Assembly (NCBI GenBank): GCA_017304945.1
Contig: JAFKLG010000069.1
Span: 1-56,281 of the forward strand
Reading direction: 5' to 3'
Source: Rhodospirillales bacterium
GTDB taxonomy: Bacteria > Pseudomonadota > Alphaproteobacteria > Acetobacterales > Acetobacteraceae
Length of the DNA stretch: 56,281 nucleotides
In this document: one piece after another, positions 1 to 9,701 of the stretch
Layout of the letters: the number at the start of each line of letters is the position of its first letter
Position numbering within the stretch: position 1 is the stretch's first letter
The notes under the pieces: model-generated
Database searches by the model: none
What the model saw: only the letters and a program-made list of their open reading frames with translations
What the model was told of the DNA's origin: nothing
Program-made: the position numbers and the translations under genes

Positions 1-358
1 TCTCACTCGCCTCAACTCTGTGTTGAATCAAAGCTCCTGCCTCCAGCACGAACCCCTCGATGTGTCCCCAACAGGAGCCTCCTCCCAGAGAGCCTCTATC
101 CTCCGAAATCCGGAGGACCTCTGCCGACCGAAGCCCGACGAGCCTCTATCTTCCGAAGCCCCGAGAACTTCCGTCTTCCGAAGCTCGAAGAGCCTCTGTC
201 CTCCGAAATCCGGAGAGCCTCGTCCTCCCCAAGCGAACCTTCGCCCCTCCCCCTCCAAAGACAGCCCCTCCATCCCTCCCCCCTCCATCCCTCCCCCCGC
301 AGAGAGCACCTCTCGCCCAGGCCACTCTCCCCCACTCCCCTCACCAAACCCCTAAACC
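1..358. other. Gene-free leader upstream of dnaE2
   Basis: No convincing gene is present before the dnaE2 start. The stretch is strikingly pyrimidine-rich on the plus strand. It holds a 50-bp tandem repeat (listed separately), and between about 255 and 300 short CCCTCCATCC-type reiterations. The imuA/imuB genes that often precede dnaE2 are not in the window and could only lie to the left of base 1. No GTTC-N7-GTTC-type alphaproteobacterial LexA box was found by eye. Confidence 0.6.
90..239. repeat. Three tandem copies of a 50-bp degenerate repeat
   Basis: Three consecutive 50-bp units start at 90, 140 and 190. Each begins GAGCCTCT(A/G)TC and continues with a TCCGAA core. Units 1 and 3 share CCTCCGAAATCCGGAGA-like cores, while unit 2 is more diverged. 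Because 50 is not a multiple of 3, a coding repeat is unlikely. Confidence 0.75.
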
Positions 359-3300
359 ATGCCCCCCTACACGGAACTCCAGCTCACGACGGTCTTCTCC
401 TTCCTCCGGGGTGCGTCCCAGATCGAGGAGCTCCTCGCGCAAGCCTCCCTCTTCGGTTACGAGACCCTCGCGATCACCGACCGCAACTCTCTCGCCGGGA
501 TCGTGCGCATGCATCAGCGTGCGAAGGAGGCGGGAGTCCGGCCGGTCATCGGGTGCCGGCTCGACCTGACCGATGCCCCCTCCGTCCTCGTCTACCCGAC
601 CGACCAGCCCGCCTATGCGCGGCTCACCCAACTCCTCACCCGCGGCAAGGCGCGCGCCGGCAAGGGGGCGTGCCAGCTTGCCTGGGCCGATCTCGCCGAC
701 GCGGCGGAGGGGCTGGTCGCCATCCTCTGCAACGACACGCTCCCCGATCGCGCCACCCTCCATCGGCTGCGCGACACCTTCCAGGACCGCGCCCATGTCG
801 CGCTCACCCTGCAGCGCCGCCCCAACGACGCGGTCCGCCTCGCCCAGACGGAGCGCCTCGCGACCGAGGCCGGCCTGCCGACCGTCGCGACCGGCGACGT
901 GCTGTACCACCACCCGGACCGCCGCATCCTGCAGGACGTGATGACCTGCATCCGTGAGGGCTGCACGATCGACGAGGCCGGGTTCCGCCTCGCCCGCTCC
1001 GCCGCCCGCGCCCTCGAGCCGCCCGAGGAAATGGCCCGCCTGTTCGCCCGCCACCCGGCAGCCGTCGCCCGCACGCGGGAGATCGCCGATCACTGCCGCT
1101 TCTCGCTCGACGAGCTGCGCTATCAGTATCCGCACGAGACCCGCTTCCCCGGCCTCACCGCGCAGCAGACGCTGGAACGCCTGACCTGGGAGGGGGCCGC
1201 CCGCCGCTTCCCCGACGGGCTGCCCGACCACGTCGCCCGCCAGCTCCGCCACGAGCTCACGCTGATCGCGGAGCTCGACTACGCGCCGTATTTCCTGACG
1301 GTGGAGAGCATCGTCGCCTATGCCCGCTCGCGCGACATCCTCTGCCAGGGGCGCGGGTCCGCCGCCAATTCCGCGGTCTGCTACGTCCTCGGCATCACCT
1401 CGATCGACCCGACCCGCAGCAACCTGCTGTTCGAGCGCTTCGTCAGCGCCGAACGCAAGGAGCCGCCCGATATCGACGTCGATTTCGAGCATGAGCGGCG
1501 GGAAGAGGTGATCCAGTGGATCTACGACAGCTACGGCCGCGACCGCGCCGCGCTCTGCGCCACCGTGATCCGCTATCGCGGCCGCGGCGCCATCCGTGAC
1601 GTCGGCAAGGTGCTCGGCCTGACCGAGGACGTGACCGGCGCGCTCGCCACCCAGATCTGGGCCTGGAGCGAGGAGGGCGTGGAGGAACAGCACGCCGCGG
1701 AGCTGAACCTCAACCTCGCCGACCGCCGGCTGCGCCTCACGCTCGAGCTCGCGCGCCAGTTGATCGGCATGCCGCGCCATCTTTCGCAGCATCCGGGCGG
1801 GTTCGTGCTGACCCAGTCGCGGCTCGACACGCTGGTGCCGATCGAGCCCGCCAGCATGGAGAACCGCCAGGTCATCGAGTGGGACAAGGACGACATCGAC
1901 GTCCTGCGCTTCATGAAGGTCGACGTCCTCGGCCTCGGCATGCTGGGCTGCATGCGTCGCGCCTTCGACCTGCTGGCGGAGCACAAGGGGGAACGGCTCG
2001 ACCTCGCCGCCATCCCGCCCGAGGATCCGGCCACCTATGCGATGATCCGCAAGGCCGACACGCTGGGCACGTTCCAGATCGAGAGCCGCGCGCAGATGTC
2101 GATGCTGCCGCGGCTCAAGCCCACCACCTTCTACGACCTGGTGATCCAGGTCGCGATCGTCCGGCCGGGTCCGATCCAGGGCGACATGGTGCATCCCTAC
2201 CTGCGCCGCCGCGACGGGCTCGAAGCGGTCGAGATCCCCACGCCCGAACTGCGCGCGGTGCTGGGCAAGACGCTGGGGGTGCCGCTGTTCCAGGAACAGG
2301 CGATGCAGGTGGCGATCGTCTGCGCCGGCTTCACGCCGGGAGAGGCGGACGCGCTGCGCCGCTCGATGGCGACGTTCAAGTTCACCGGCGGCGTGCACGC
2401 GTTCCGCGACAAGATGATCAGTGGCATGCTGGCGAACGGCTACACGCAGGACTTCGCCGAACGCACCTTCTCGCAGATCGAAGGGTTCGGCAGCTACGGA
2501 TTCCCCGAGAGCCACGCCGCGAGCTTCGCGCTGATCGCCTACGCCTCGGCCTGGATGAAGTGCCACCATCCGGACGTGTTCTGCTGCGCGTTGCTGAACG
2601 CCCAGCCGATGGGGTTCTACGCGCCGGCGCAGATCGTGCGCGACGCGCGGGAGCATGGGGTGGAGATGCGGCCGGTCTGCATCAACGCCTCGGACTGGGA
2701 CTGCACGCTGGAACCCACGCCGGTCGGACCTTGCGCGGTGCGGCTGGGCCTGCGCATGGCCAAGGGGCTCGCCCGCGCGCATGGGGACACGCTGGTGGCG
2801 CAGCGCGGCCGCGGCTATCGCTCGATCGAGGACGCCTGGCGCCGCGCCGGCGTGCCCGTCGCGGCACTGCGCCACCTCGCCCAGGCGGACGGATTCCAGG
2901 CCGCGTTCGGGCTGTCGCGGCGCGAGGCGCTGTGGGCCATCACCGGCCTGTCCGACACCCGCCTCCCGCTGTTCGACCGGGACGGGCTTCCGCCTGCCCT
3001 CGCGGGAGGCGGCCAGGGAGAGGGGGCGGCCGAGGGATCCCCCGACGGTGCCATCACCCCGCACACCCCCGCCCCCCATCCCCCTCCCGCAAGGGGAGGG
3101 GGGGCGCCCTGGGAGGGGGCGGCCGAGGGATCCCCCGACGGTGCCATCACCCCGGACACCCCCTCCCCCCCTCCCCCTTCCGCGAGCGGAGGGGGAGTTC
3201 CCGGGCCTCTCTTCCGCGAACCCGCGGTCCCGCTGGCGCCCATGACGGCGGGGCGGCAGGTGGTGGAGGACTATCGCAGCACCGGGCTCAGCCTTCGTCG

Positions 3301-3817
3301 TCATCCGGTGGCCTTCCTCCGCGCGCAGCTCGAGCGCCAGCGTATGACACGCTGTTCCGATCTCACCCGCATCCGCGACGGCAAGCGCCTGGCGGTCGCC
3401 GGCATCGTGCTGGTGCGTCAGCGGCCCGGCAGTGCGCGGGGCGTGCTGTTCATCACCATCGAGGACGAGACCGGCCACGCCAACCTGATCGTCTGGCCCT
3501 CGGTGTTCGAGCGCCAGCGGCGGCTGATCCTGACCGCCGGCATGATCGCCTGCCACGGCAAGCTGCAGCGGGAGGGCGACGTGATCCACATCATCGCCGA
3601 CCGGCTGACCGACCTCTCCGGTCTGCTGCGCAGCGTCGGCGAGCGGGAGGACGCGTTCCCGCTCCGCGCCGGCCGCGGCGACGAGGCCCGCCGCGGCCCC
3701 ACCCCCGACCCGCGCGACGAGGGCGCCGGCCTGGGCGGCCGCTCGCCACGCGACATCTACATCCGCGACCTCCGCCTCGGATCGGGCATCAAGGTGCCGA
3801 CCCGCGACTTCCGCTGA
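359..3817 (+). CDS. dnaE2: Error-prone DNA polymerase III alpha subunit DnaE2
   Basis: This is a translesion C-family polymerase that normally works with ImuA/ImuB in SOS mutagenesis. The 1152-residue protein starts with a PHP domain (YTELQ, then [10 protein letters not shown]; roughly residues 1-200). The polymerase core carries the DIDVDF motif with Asp371 and Asp373, plus a third acidic residue near Asp522 in KVDVLGLG. Helix-hairpin-helix and OB-fold regions follow at the C-terminus, which ends in RDFR as is usual for DnaE2. Residues about 876-948 form a Gly/Pro-rich insertion made of duplicated palindromic repeat DNA, placed between the polymerase core and the OB fold and keeping the frame. 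No Shine-Dalgarno sequence is evident; the ATG is chosen because the conserved N-terminus begins there. Confidence 0.95.
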   Translation: MPPYTELQLTTVFSFLRGASQIEELLAQASLFGYETLAITDRNSLAGIVRMHQRAKEAGVRPVIGCRLDLTDAPSVLVYPTDQPAYARLTQLLTRGKARAGKGACQLAWADLADAAEGLVAILCNDTLPDRATLHRLRDTFQDRAHVALTLQRRPNDAVRLAQTERLATEAGLPTVATGDVLYHHPDRRILQDVMTCIREGCTIDEAGFRLARSAARALEPPEEMARLFARHPAAVARTREIADHCRFSLDELRYQYPHETRFPGLTAQQTLERLTWEGAARRFPDGLPDHVARQLRHELTLIAELDYAPYFLTVESIVAYARSRDILCQGRGSAANSAVCYVLGITSIDPTRSNLLFERFVSAERKEPPDIDVDFEHERREEVIQWIYDSYGRDRAALCATVIRYRGRGAIRDVGKVLGLTEDVTGALATQIWAWSEEGVEEQHAAELNLNLADRRLRLTLELARQLIGMPRHLSQHPGGFVLTQSRLDTLVPIEPASMENRQVIEWDKDDIDVLRFMKVDVLGLGMLGCMRRAFDLLAEHKGERLDLAAIPPEDPATYAMIRKADTLGTFQIESRAQMSMLPRLKPTTFYDLVIQVAIVRPGPIQGDMVHPYLRRRDGLEAVEIPTPELRAVLGKTLGVPLFQEQAMQVAIVCAGFTPGEADALRRSMATFKFTGGVHAFRDKMISGMLANGYTQDFAERTFSQIEGFGSYGFPESHAASFALIAYASAWMKCHHPDVFCCALLNAQPMGFYAPAQIVRDAREHGVEMRPVCINASDWDCTLEPTPVGPCAVRLGLRMAKGLARAHGDTLVAQRGRGYRSIEDAWRRAGVPVAALRHLAQADGFQAAFGLSRREALWAITGLSDTRLPLFDRDGLPPALAGGGQGEGAAEGSPDGAITPHTPAPHPPPARGGGAPWEGAAEGSPDGAITPDTPSPPPPSASGGGVPGPLFREPAVPLAPMTAGRQVVEDYRSTGLSLRRHPVAFLRAQLERQRMTRCSDLTRIRDGKRLAVAGIVLVRQRPGSARGVLFITIEDETGHANLIVWPSVFERQRRLILTAGMIACHGKLQREGDVIHIIADRLTDLSGLLRSVGEREDAFPLRAGRGDEARRGPTPDPRDEGAGLGGRSPRDIYIRDLRLGSGIKVPTRDFR
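2985..3200. repeat. Palindromic repeat element inserted in frame in dnaE2
   Basis: Two identical 42-bp blocks lie at 3020-3061 and 3113-3154. They are 93 bp apart, so the duplication adds exactly 31 codons. Each block is followed by a GC-rich inverted repeat: C-rich and G-rich arms around GCAA near 3080-3105, and around GA near 3170-3196. A third partial hairpin sits near 2990-3015. The layout looks like an extragenic palindromic repeat that entered the gene and was kept in frame as an inter-domain linker. Confidence 0.85.
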
Positions 3818-4067
3818 CCGGACCGCCACGGCGGCAGGACGCTGTGGCCGCGCGCCACCACGGCCGCACGGCGCTGGCGGCCGCATGACGGGGATGGCCG
3901 CCCAACGGTGACGGCGGCCCAACGACGCCCGCCGCGCGACCGGACCCTCGACGCACGTCTGCGCCAACCGAACCGGCGACGCACCCGCCGCCGCAACGCA
4001 GCCGCCCGCATGACGTTAACCGGCACGACCGCGCGCGGATCGCCGCGCGCAAAGGCAGGAGAGGCCG
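3818..4067. other. Intergenic spacer between dnaE2 and the AsmA-like gene
   Basis: About 250 bp of GC-rich sequence with runs of CGGC and GGCGGCC but no open frame that looks coding. No terminator with a T-tract was found after dnaE2. The only clear signal is the AGGAGAGG ribosome binding site at about 4053 that serves the next gene. Confidence 0.5.
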
Positions 4068-6062
4068 GTGACGCAACGCCGCATCCCGCGCTGGGCGATC
4101 TGGGTCGGCATTCCCGTGCTGTTGATCGCACTGGCGATCGCCGTGTTCCGCTGGGACTGGCTGATCCCGATCGTCGAGGCCCGCGCCAGCGCGACCCTGC
4201 AGCGGCCGGTCCACATCACCCACCTGCATGTCGGCCTCGGCCGCATCCTGCACATCACCGCCGAGGGGGTGACCGTCGACAACCCGAAGGACTGGCCTGC
4301 CGGCGACCCGCCCTTGGTCAATCTCGACCGGCTCGACCTCGACGTCGATGCCTGGGCCTATCTGCGCCATGGCCAGCTCGTGATCCCCACGATCGGCCTG
4401 CAGAAGCCCGTGGTCGCGCTGCGCCAGGCCCAGGACGGCGCCACCAACTACGCGCTGTCGCTGTCCGGCAGCGCCTCGGACAGCGCCCCCAGCAACAGCG
4501 CCCCCACGCAGATCAGCGCCCTGCACATCACCGACGGGACCATCGACGCCAAGCTCGCGAAGCTGCGCACCGACGCCACCGTCGCCGTGGCGACCCAGGG
4601 CGACGGCGACGACGCCCGCATCGTCGCCCAGGCCCGCGGCACCTATGGCGGCGCGCCGGTCACCGCGGACCTCACCGGCGGCGCGCTGCTCTCGCTCCGG
4701 GATGGCGGCAAGCCCTGGCCGGTCACGCTGAAGGCGCAGAACGGCGGCACCCGGGTCTCGCTCGACGGCACGCTGCAGGACCCGGTGCATCTCGCCGGCG
4801 CCAACCTCAAGCTGCTCCTGTCGGGCCCCGACATGGGCCAGCTCGAGCCGTTGACCGGCATCCCGATCCCGAAGACCCCGCCCTACAAGATCTCCGGTAA
4901 TCTCGATTTCGCCGACCGCCGCATCCAGTTCCGCAACTTCCAGGGCCAGGTCGGCAACAGCGACCTCGAGGGCACGTTCGACATCGACCCGACCAAGCAG
5001 CGGCCGGAGCTGGTGGCGAAGCTCGCCTCCCGCCGCGTCGACCTCACCGATCTCGGCGGCTTCCTGGGTGCGAACCCGGGTGGCGGGAAACCGGCAGTGG
5101 CGGGCAAGCCGGCCAGGACCGAGGCGGCGCCGGCGAAATCCGGCACCACCCTGCTGCCCAATACCCCGATCAACCTGCCGCGGCTGACCTGGGCCGACAT
5201 CCATCTGACCTATCGCGGACATCGGATCGAGGGACGGTCGATGCCGCTCGACGATCTCTCGGTCGCGCTCGACATCGACGACGGCGTGATGCGCGTGCAC
5301 CCGGTCAGCTTCGGCGTCGGCCAGGGCAAGATCGTGGTCAACGCCACCCTCACCCCGCAGAACGACCGCACCATGCGCGCGAACGTCGATATCGACCTGC
5401 GCCAGGTGGATGTCGGGCGCCTGATGGCGGCCACGCACGCCTTCGGCGGCGCCGGCACGATCAGCGGCACCGGCCGCCTGGACACGTTCGGCAACTCGGT
5501 CGCGAGCTTCCTCGCCAACGGCAATGGCGGCCTGCGCTTCGGGATGGCCGGCGGCGATCTCAGCGCCCTGCTGGTCGACCTCTCCGGCCTGCAGTTCGGC
5601 AACGCACTCCTCTCGGCGCTCGGCGTGCCGCAGCGCACGCAGGTGGAATGCCTGGTGGGCGACCTGCCGCTGGAGCGCGGCATCATGTCGGTGCATGCCT
5701 TCGTCATCGACACCGGCGAAGGGATCATCAACGGCGCCGGATCCGTGAACATGCGCGACGAGTCGCTCGACCTGTCGCTGCGCACGGAGGCGAAGCACTT
5801 CACGATCGGCTCGCTGCCGACGCCGATCAACATCGGTGGGACGTTCCGCTCCCCGGCAATCCGTCCCGGCGCCGAGGGTGTGGTGCGCGGCGGCATCGCC
5901 GCGGGCCTGGCCGCCGTGTTCCCACCTTTGGCCGCGCTGCCGACCATCCAGTTCGGCGTCGGCGACGATCATCGCTGCGAGAGCCTGCTCAGCCAGGCGC
6001 GGCAGGGGGCGCAGGGAAACCGGCTGCCGACGCCGAAGCAGGGCCAGACGCCGCAACGCTGA
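4068..6062 (+). CDS. AsmA family protein (envelope biogenesis)
   Basis: The 664-residue protein resembles the AsmA/YhjG group of inner-membrane-anchored periplasmic proteins linked to outer-membrane assembly and lipid transport. A single N-terminal membrane segment spans about residues 8-28. A long beta-rich periplasmic region follows, with repeated short phrases such as GTFDIDPTK and MRANVDIDLRQVDVG that are typical of AsmA proteins. A small low-complexity stretch near residues 340-365 separates two halves. The start is GTG at 4068, preceded by a good AGGAGAGG site. The gene stands alone on the plus strand and converges with the ABC exporter genes. Its substrate cannot be inferred. Confidence 0.85.
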   Translation: MTQRRIPRWAIWVGIPVLLIALAIAVFRWDWLIPIVEARASATLQRPVHITHLHVGLGRILHITAEGVTVDNPKDWPAGDPPLVNLDRLDLDVDAWAYLRHGQLVIPTIGLQKPVVALRQAQDGATNYALSLSGSASDSAPSNSAPTQISALHITDGTIDAKLAKLRTDATVAVATQGDGDDARIVAQARGTYGGAPVTADLTGGALLSLRDGGKPWPVTLKAQNGGTRVSLDGTLQDPVHLAGANLKLLLSGPDMGQLEPLTGIPIPKTPPYKISGNLDFADRRIQFRNFQGQVGNSDLEGTFDIDPTKQRPELVAKLASRRVDLTDLGGFLGANPGGGKPAVAGKPARTEAAPAKSGTTLLPNTPINLPRLTWADIHLTYRGHRIEGRSMPLDDLSVALDIDDGVMRVHPVSFGVGQGKIVVNATLTPQNDRTMRANVDIDLRQVDVGRLMAATHAFGGAGTISGTGRLDTFGNSVASFLANGNGGLRFGMAGGDLSALLVDLSGLQFGNALLSALGVPQRTQVECLVGDLPLERGIMSVHAFVIDTGEGIINGAGSVNMRDESLDLSLRTEAKHFTIGSLPTPINIGGTFRSPAIRPGAEGVVRGGIAAGLAAVFPPLAALPTIQFGVGDDHRCESLLSQARQGAQGNRLPTPKQGQTPQR

Positions 6063-6215
6063 TCGGGACGCGGGGAGGCGCGCCGGCATCCTCAAAGACG
6101 CTGGCCATCCGCGCGAGACGCAGGGTCATGGCGTCATCTCCGATCAGCCCGGATGAGAACGGGACCCGGCGATCCTCGTCAACGCCGCGGGGCCCGCGCC
6201 GGATTCGCCGGGGCG

Positions 6216-7028
6216 CTACGCCGCCGGGGGCTGATCCGCCGTCGCCGACTCTCCGAGCGGTTCGCTCTCGAGCGGCGGGAGGGGGTGGCCGAGATACTGG
6301 GTCAGGATCTCGTCGGCCGGGCCGTCGGCGTGGATGCGTCCCTGGTCCAGCCAGAGGACGCGGGTGCACCAGCTCCGCACGATGTCGGTCGCGTGGGTCG
6401 AGAGCACCAGGATCTCGGCGCCACGCACCATTTCCTCGAGCCGGGAGCGCGCCTTCGCCATGAACGCGGCGTCGCCGGCCAGGAACCACTCGTCCATCAG
6501 CAGGATCTGCGGCTTGATGGCGGTGGCGAGGGCGAAGCCCAGCCGCACCACCATGCCGGCCGAGTAGATCCGCACCGGCAGGTCGAGGAAGTCGCCGAGT
6601 TCGGCGAATTCCGCGACATCGGCCTCGAGCCGCGCCAGCATCGGCCGCGGCAGGCCGTTGTACAGCCCGCGCAGCATGATGTTCTCGCGCCCGGTCAGCT
6701 CCAGGTTCATCCCGAGGCTGGGATCGAGCAGGGCGTTCAGGCTGCCCTGGATGCGCACGCGCCCGATCGCGGGCTCGTAGATGCCGGCGAGCGTGCGCAG
6801 CAGGGTGGTCTTGCCGGCGCCGTTGGAGCCGACGAGGCCCAGCCGGTCGCCGCTCACGAGCTGGAAGTCGAGTTCGCGCAGCGCTTCCACCACGACGCGG
6901 TGACGCTGGTCGCTGCCCAGCCGGCCGGACGCGGCGGCGACGACCATCTTCTTCAGGCTGCGGGCATTGCCGTGGTAGAGCGGGAAGAGGACCGACACGC
7001 CCTCGACCGAAATCAGCGCGCGGTTCAT
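6216..7028 (-). CDS. ABC transporter ATPase, Wzt/KpsT-type polysaccharide exporter
   Basis: This 270-residue protein is the nucleotide-binding subunit of an ABC-2-type glycan exporter. Visible motifs are Walker A GSNGAGKT (67-74), a signature YSAGM (155-159, a variant of the family's usual YSSGM), Walker B ILLMDE (175-180) and the switch histidine in STHATD (about 212). It ends shortly after the nucleotide-binding fold and lacks the C-terminal carbohydrate-binding domain of O9a-type Wzt proteins, so it is closer to the KpsT or teichoic-acid type. It starts 4 bp after the stop of the permease gene, so the two are almost certainly one transcription unit. The exported polymer is unknown. Confidence 0.9.
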   Translation of the reverse strand: MNRALISVEGVSVLFPLYHGNARSLKKMVVAAASGRLGSDQRHRVVVEALRELDFQLVSGDRLGLVGSNGAGKTTLLRTLAGIYEPAIGRVRIQGSLNALLDPSLGMNLELTGRENIMLRGLYNGLPRPMLARLEADVAEFAELGDFLDLPVRIYSAGMVVRLGFALATAIKPQILLMDEWFLAGDAAFMAKARSRLEEMVRGAEILVLSTHATDIVRSWCTRVLWLDQGRIHADGPADEILTQYLGHPLPPLESEPLGESATADQPPAA

Positions 7029-7032
7029 CGGA

Positions 7033-7890
7033 TCACAGCCAATAGGCGATGCGCGGGCGGGCGCGGGTGAAGAACCCCCAGGCGAGGCCCCACAGCGCGA
7101 GGCTGTAGGCGAGTGCGCCCACCCAGACCATGCGGTCCGGCTCCGCGCCCAGCAGCGGGGCGCGGACGATTTCCAGCATGTCGAAGAACGGGTTGAACGG
7201 CAGGTGCGCGACGCCGTCCGGGCCGAGCTGGCTGGGCTTCCAGATGACGGGGGTGACGAAGAAGGCGATCTGCATGACGCTGTTGACGATCGGCAGGATG
7301 TCGCGGAAGCGCGCGCAGAAGCCGCCGAGCAGCATGGTCAGCGCGAGCGCGTCCACCATCCAGAGCACGAGGCCCGGCAGGGCGAGCAGCCCGTTCGCGC
7401 CCGGCCAGACGCCGAAGATGATGTCGACGCCGACGATCACCACGACGTTGTGCGCGAGCACCAGCACGTTGCGCACCAGGGTGCGGGTGGCGAACAGGAA
7501 GTAGGGCATCCGGACGGAGCGGATGACCGGTTCGGCTTCCGTGAAGGTGGTACAGGATTCGGAGACCAGCGCGGCGAGGAATCCCCACAGCACCTGCGAC
7601 AAGGCGAGGAACGGCAGGTAGTCGGCGATCTCCTGCCGGAACAGCACGGCGTAGAGATAGCCCAGCGCGGAGACCATGATCGCGGTGGAGAGCGTCAGCC
7701 AGAACGGCCCCAGCATGGAGCCGCGATAGCGGAGCCGGATATCGAGCCAGCCCAGGGTCCAGGCGAGCCGCCACAGCCGCAGCCCCTCCCCCACGTCACG
7801 CACCGCGAGGCGATTCCGCTCCGACATGGTGCGGCTCGCACGAAATTCGACGAGGCTCTCGCGAGCGATTGGGGTGACGGCCTGGCTCAT
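7033..7890 (-). CDS. ABC-2 type permease, Wzm/KpsM-type polysaccharide exporter
   Basis: The 285-residue membrane subunit pairs with the downstream Wzt-like ATPase. About six hydrophobic segments are visible. The cytoplasmic LDIRLRYRGSMLGPFW motif before the first membrane helix is typical of KpsM/Wzm/TagG proteins, as is the VIWKPSQL-NPF region near the C-terminus. The start is placed at ATG 7890 (MSQAV). The open frame extends 13 codons further upstream, but that extension is Gly/Trp-rich and unlike the family. The gene is first in a two-gene operon and diverges from the lytic transglycosylase across about 290 bp. Confidence 0.9.
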   Translation of the reverse strand: MSQAVTPIARESLVEFRASRTMSERNRLAVRDVGEGLRLWRLAWTLGWLDIRLRYRGSMLGPFWLTLSTAIMVSALGYLYAVLFRQEIADYLPFLALSQVLWGFLAALVSESCTTFTEAEPVIRSVRMPYFLFATRTLVRNVLVLAHNVVVIVGVDIIFGVWPGANGLLALPGLVLWMVDALALTMLLGGFCARFRDILPIVNSVMQIAFFVTPVIWKPSQLGPDGVAHLPFNPFFDMLEIVRAPLLGAEPDRMVWVGALAYSLALWGLAWGFFTRARPRIAYWL

Positions 7891-8183
7891 GCGGGTCCGG
7901 CCGATAGCCCATCCGCCCCCGCCCGGCAACCGCCCCCTGCGCGGGCCACCAGCGCATGCCGGGGCGCTCGCTCACGAATTTGTCATCATTCCGACACGAT
8001 AATCCCCTCGGATGGCTGCGGATTGTCCCGGAAGGGGAATGGCTAGCCGAACGGCTTGCGGCAAACAGCGATCCGCGTTAATGGGTTACGGACACTTCCT
8101 GCCCGCCCATATGAACCGACGGTCGTCCGATCGTCGCATTTCTCGGCCATTTCGGCCACGACATGTACGGAGGCCCTCCGCGG

Positions 8184-9326
8184 ATGACCCGATCGCGCCG
8201 TCCCTCCCGCCTGCTCCCGGCCACGGCCAGTCTTGCCGCGATGGCATTGCTGGCCGCCTGCTCGAGCCAGGGACCGCAGCAGAACGCCAGGCAGGAGACG
8301 GCGCGCTACATCGCCCATGCGAGGGGCAACTACGTTCCGCCGGGTCCGCCGCAGGATCCCTGGGGGCCGTATATCCGCGAGGCTTCCGCCCGCTTCGACG
8401 TGCCCGAACTCTGGGTGCGGTCGGTGATGCGGGTCGAATCCGGCGGCAAGCTGTACCGCAACGGCGAACTGGTCACCTCCAGCGCCGGCGCGATGGGACT
8501 GATGCAGGTGATGCCGGCGACCTATGACGAGCTGCGGGCGCGGCACAATCTGGGCGACGATCCGTTCAATCCGCGTGACAACATCCTGGCCGGCACCGCC
8601 TATCTGCGCGAGATGTACGACATCTACGGCTCGCCCGGGTTCCTTGCCGCCTACAATGGCGGCCCGGCGCGGCTGGACGACTACCTGACCAACAACCGCG
8701 CGCTGCCGGACGAGACCCGTCGCTACGTGGCGATGATCGGGCCGAACATCGTCGGCGTGTATCCGCATATCCGCTCGCCGGCGGAGCAGTATGCGATGAA
8801 CGCGCTGCCGATCAACATTCCGCCAGGGACTCGCTACGGCCGCGCGGCGCAGCTGGCGAGCCGTTCGGGTGGTGGCGGACGGGTGCCGATCAGCGCGCCG
8901 ATCCAGGTGGCGCAGCTGCCGGAGACGCCGCGCCCGCAGGCGGCGCAGCCGCAGCAGGTGGCGCTGGTGACCGCGCCGCCGCCGCCCCCGCCGCGCCACG
9001 GGTTCCAGATCATCCCCTCCGCCAATGCCGCCGAGGCGATCCCGCTGCGCCGTGGCGCGGCCGCCGCGCCCGGCCAATGGGCGATCCAGGTCGGCGCCTT
9101 CGCCAACGAGAGCCAGGCGCACGCGGCGCTGGGGTCCGCGCGGCAGCGGGCGAATGTCGAGCTGGCGGTCGCCCGTCCCTATGTGGCGAGCGTGCAGCAG
9201 GCCCGCGGCCGGCTGTGGCGCGCGCGGCTGACCGGGCTGTCACGCGAGACCGCCGTGCAGGCGTGCGAGAAGCTCTCTCGCACGCATGCGAGCTGCATCG
9301 TCCTGTCTCCCGACGCGCAGCTCTGA
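8184..9326 (+). CDS. Lipoprotein lytic transglycosylase with C-terminal SPOR domain
   Basis: This protein is predicted to cleave peptidoglycan glycan strands at the outer-membrane face. A lipoprotein signal ends in the lipobox LAAC with Cys26. A goose-type SLT domain spans about residues 65-200, with catalytic Glu85 in RVESGGK and the usual GLMQVMP and AYNGG motifs. A Pro/Gln-rich linker (about 230-290) leads to a SPOR domain (about 298-378, WAIQVGAF), which binds denuded glycans at division sites. The start is ATG 8184, 10 nt after GGAGG; an in-frame ATG at 8163 lacks a ribosome binding site. Combining SLT and SPOR in one lipoprotein resembles RlpA-like logic. Length is 380 residues. Confidence 0.92.
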   Translation: MTRSRRPSRLLPATASLAAMALLAACSSQGPQQNARQETARYIAHARGNYVPPGPPQDPWGPYIREASARFDVPELWVRSVMRVESGGKLYRNGELVTSSAGAMGLMQVMPATYDELRARHNLGDDPFNPRDNILAGTAYLREMYDIYGSPGFLAAYNGGPARLDDYLTNNRALPDETRRYVAMIGPNIVGVYPHIRSPAEQYAMNALPINIPPGTRYGRAAQLASRSGGGGRVPISAPIQVAQLPETPRPQAAQPQQVALVTAPPPPPPRHGFQIIPSANAAEAIPLRRGAAAAPGQWAIQVGAFANESQAHAALGSARQRANVELAVARPYVASVQQARGRLWRARLTGLSRETAVQACEKLSRTHASCIVLSPDAQL

Positions 9327-9701
9327 CCGGCTGACACGCCCCGCCGCGCGGTCGAGGCAGGCGGGCCCGACGCTCGATCGAGGCAGGCGGGGTAGTACGT
9401 GGCCGGCTGCTCGCGGCACACCTTCGTCATGGCCGGGCTCGACCCGGCCATCCTCGAGGCAGGGTGCCGGTGGGGGTGGCCGGGTCAAGCTCGGCCATGA
9501 CGGGAGAGAGGCCTGGTGCCGGTAGGGGTGGCCGGGTCAAGCCCGGCCATGACGCGAGAGGGGCCGGTGCCGGCAGGGTGGCCGGGTCGAGCCCGGCCAT
9601 GACGCGAGGGAGGCCTGGTGCGACGCCAGAGGGGCCTGGTGTGACGCGAGAGGGGGCTTGGTGCCCTGCCCCCCCGGCGTCCGCCCCCTTCCCCGACGCC
9701 C
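9327..9701. other. Intergenic repeat-rich region
   Basis: No gene is visible. About half of the stretch is made of palindromic GGCCGGG-type repeats (listed separately). After these come degenerate GCGAGAGGGGCCTGGTG-like reiterations up to about 9665. The transglycosylase and the first aminomutase-like gene converge here. Confidence 0.7.
9426..9604. repeat. Cluster of four palindromic GGCCGGG-loop-CCCGGCC repeats
   Basis: The first copy (arms at 9429-9437 and 9443-9451 around CTCGA) reads in the opposite sense to the three following ones, at about 9475-9501, 9526-9553 and 9577-9604, which are spaced roughly 50 bp apart. Related copies occur at about 45879-45903, 45798-45821 and 56218-56240. 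This is a dispersed intergenic repeat family of the kind common in alphaproteobacteria. Confidence 0.8.

Noticed and set aside
341..3967. Long antisense open frame over dnaE2 (1208 codons)
   Set aside because: It mirrors dnaE2 in an antisense frame, as GC-rich genes produce, and carries His/Arg/Asp-rich shadow sequence with no motifs.
3789..6095. Long antisense frame over the AsmA-like gene
   Set aside because: Shadow of a real gene; no family signature and poor amino-acid composition.
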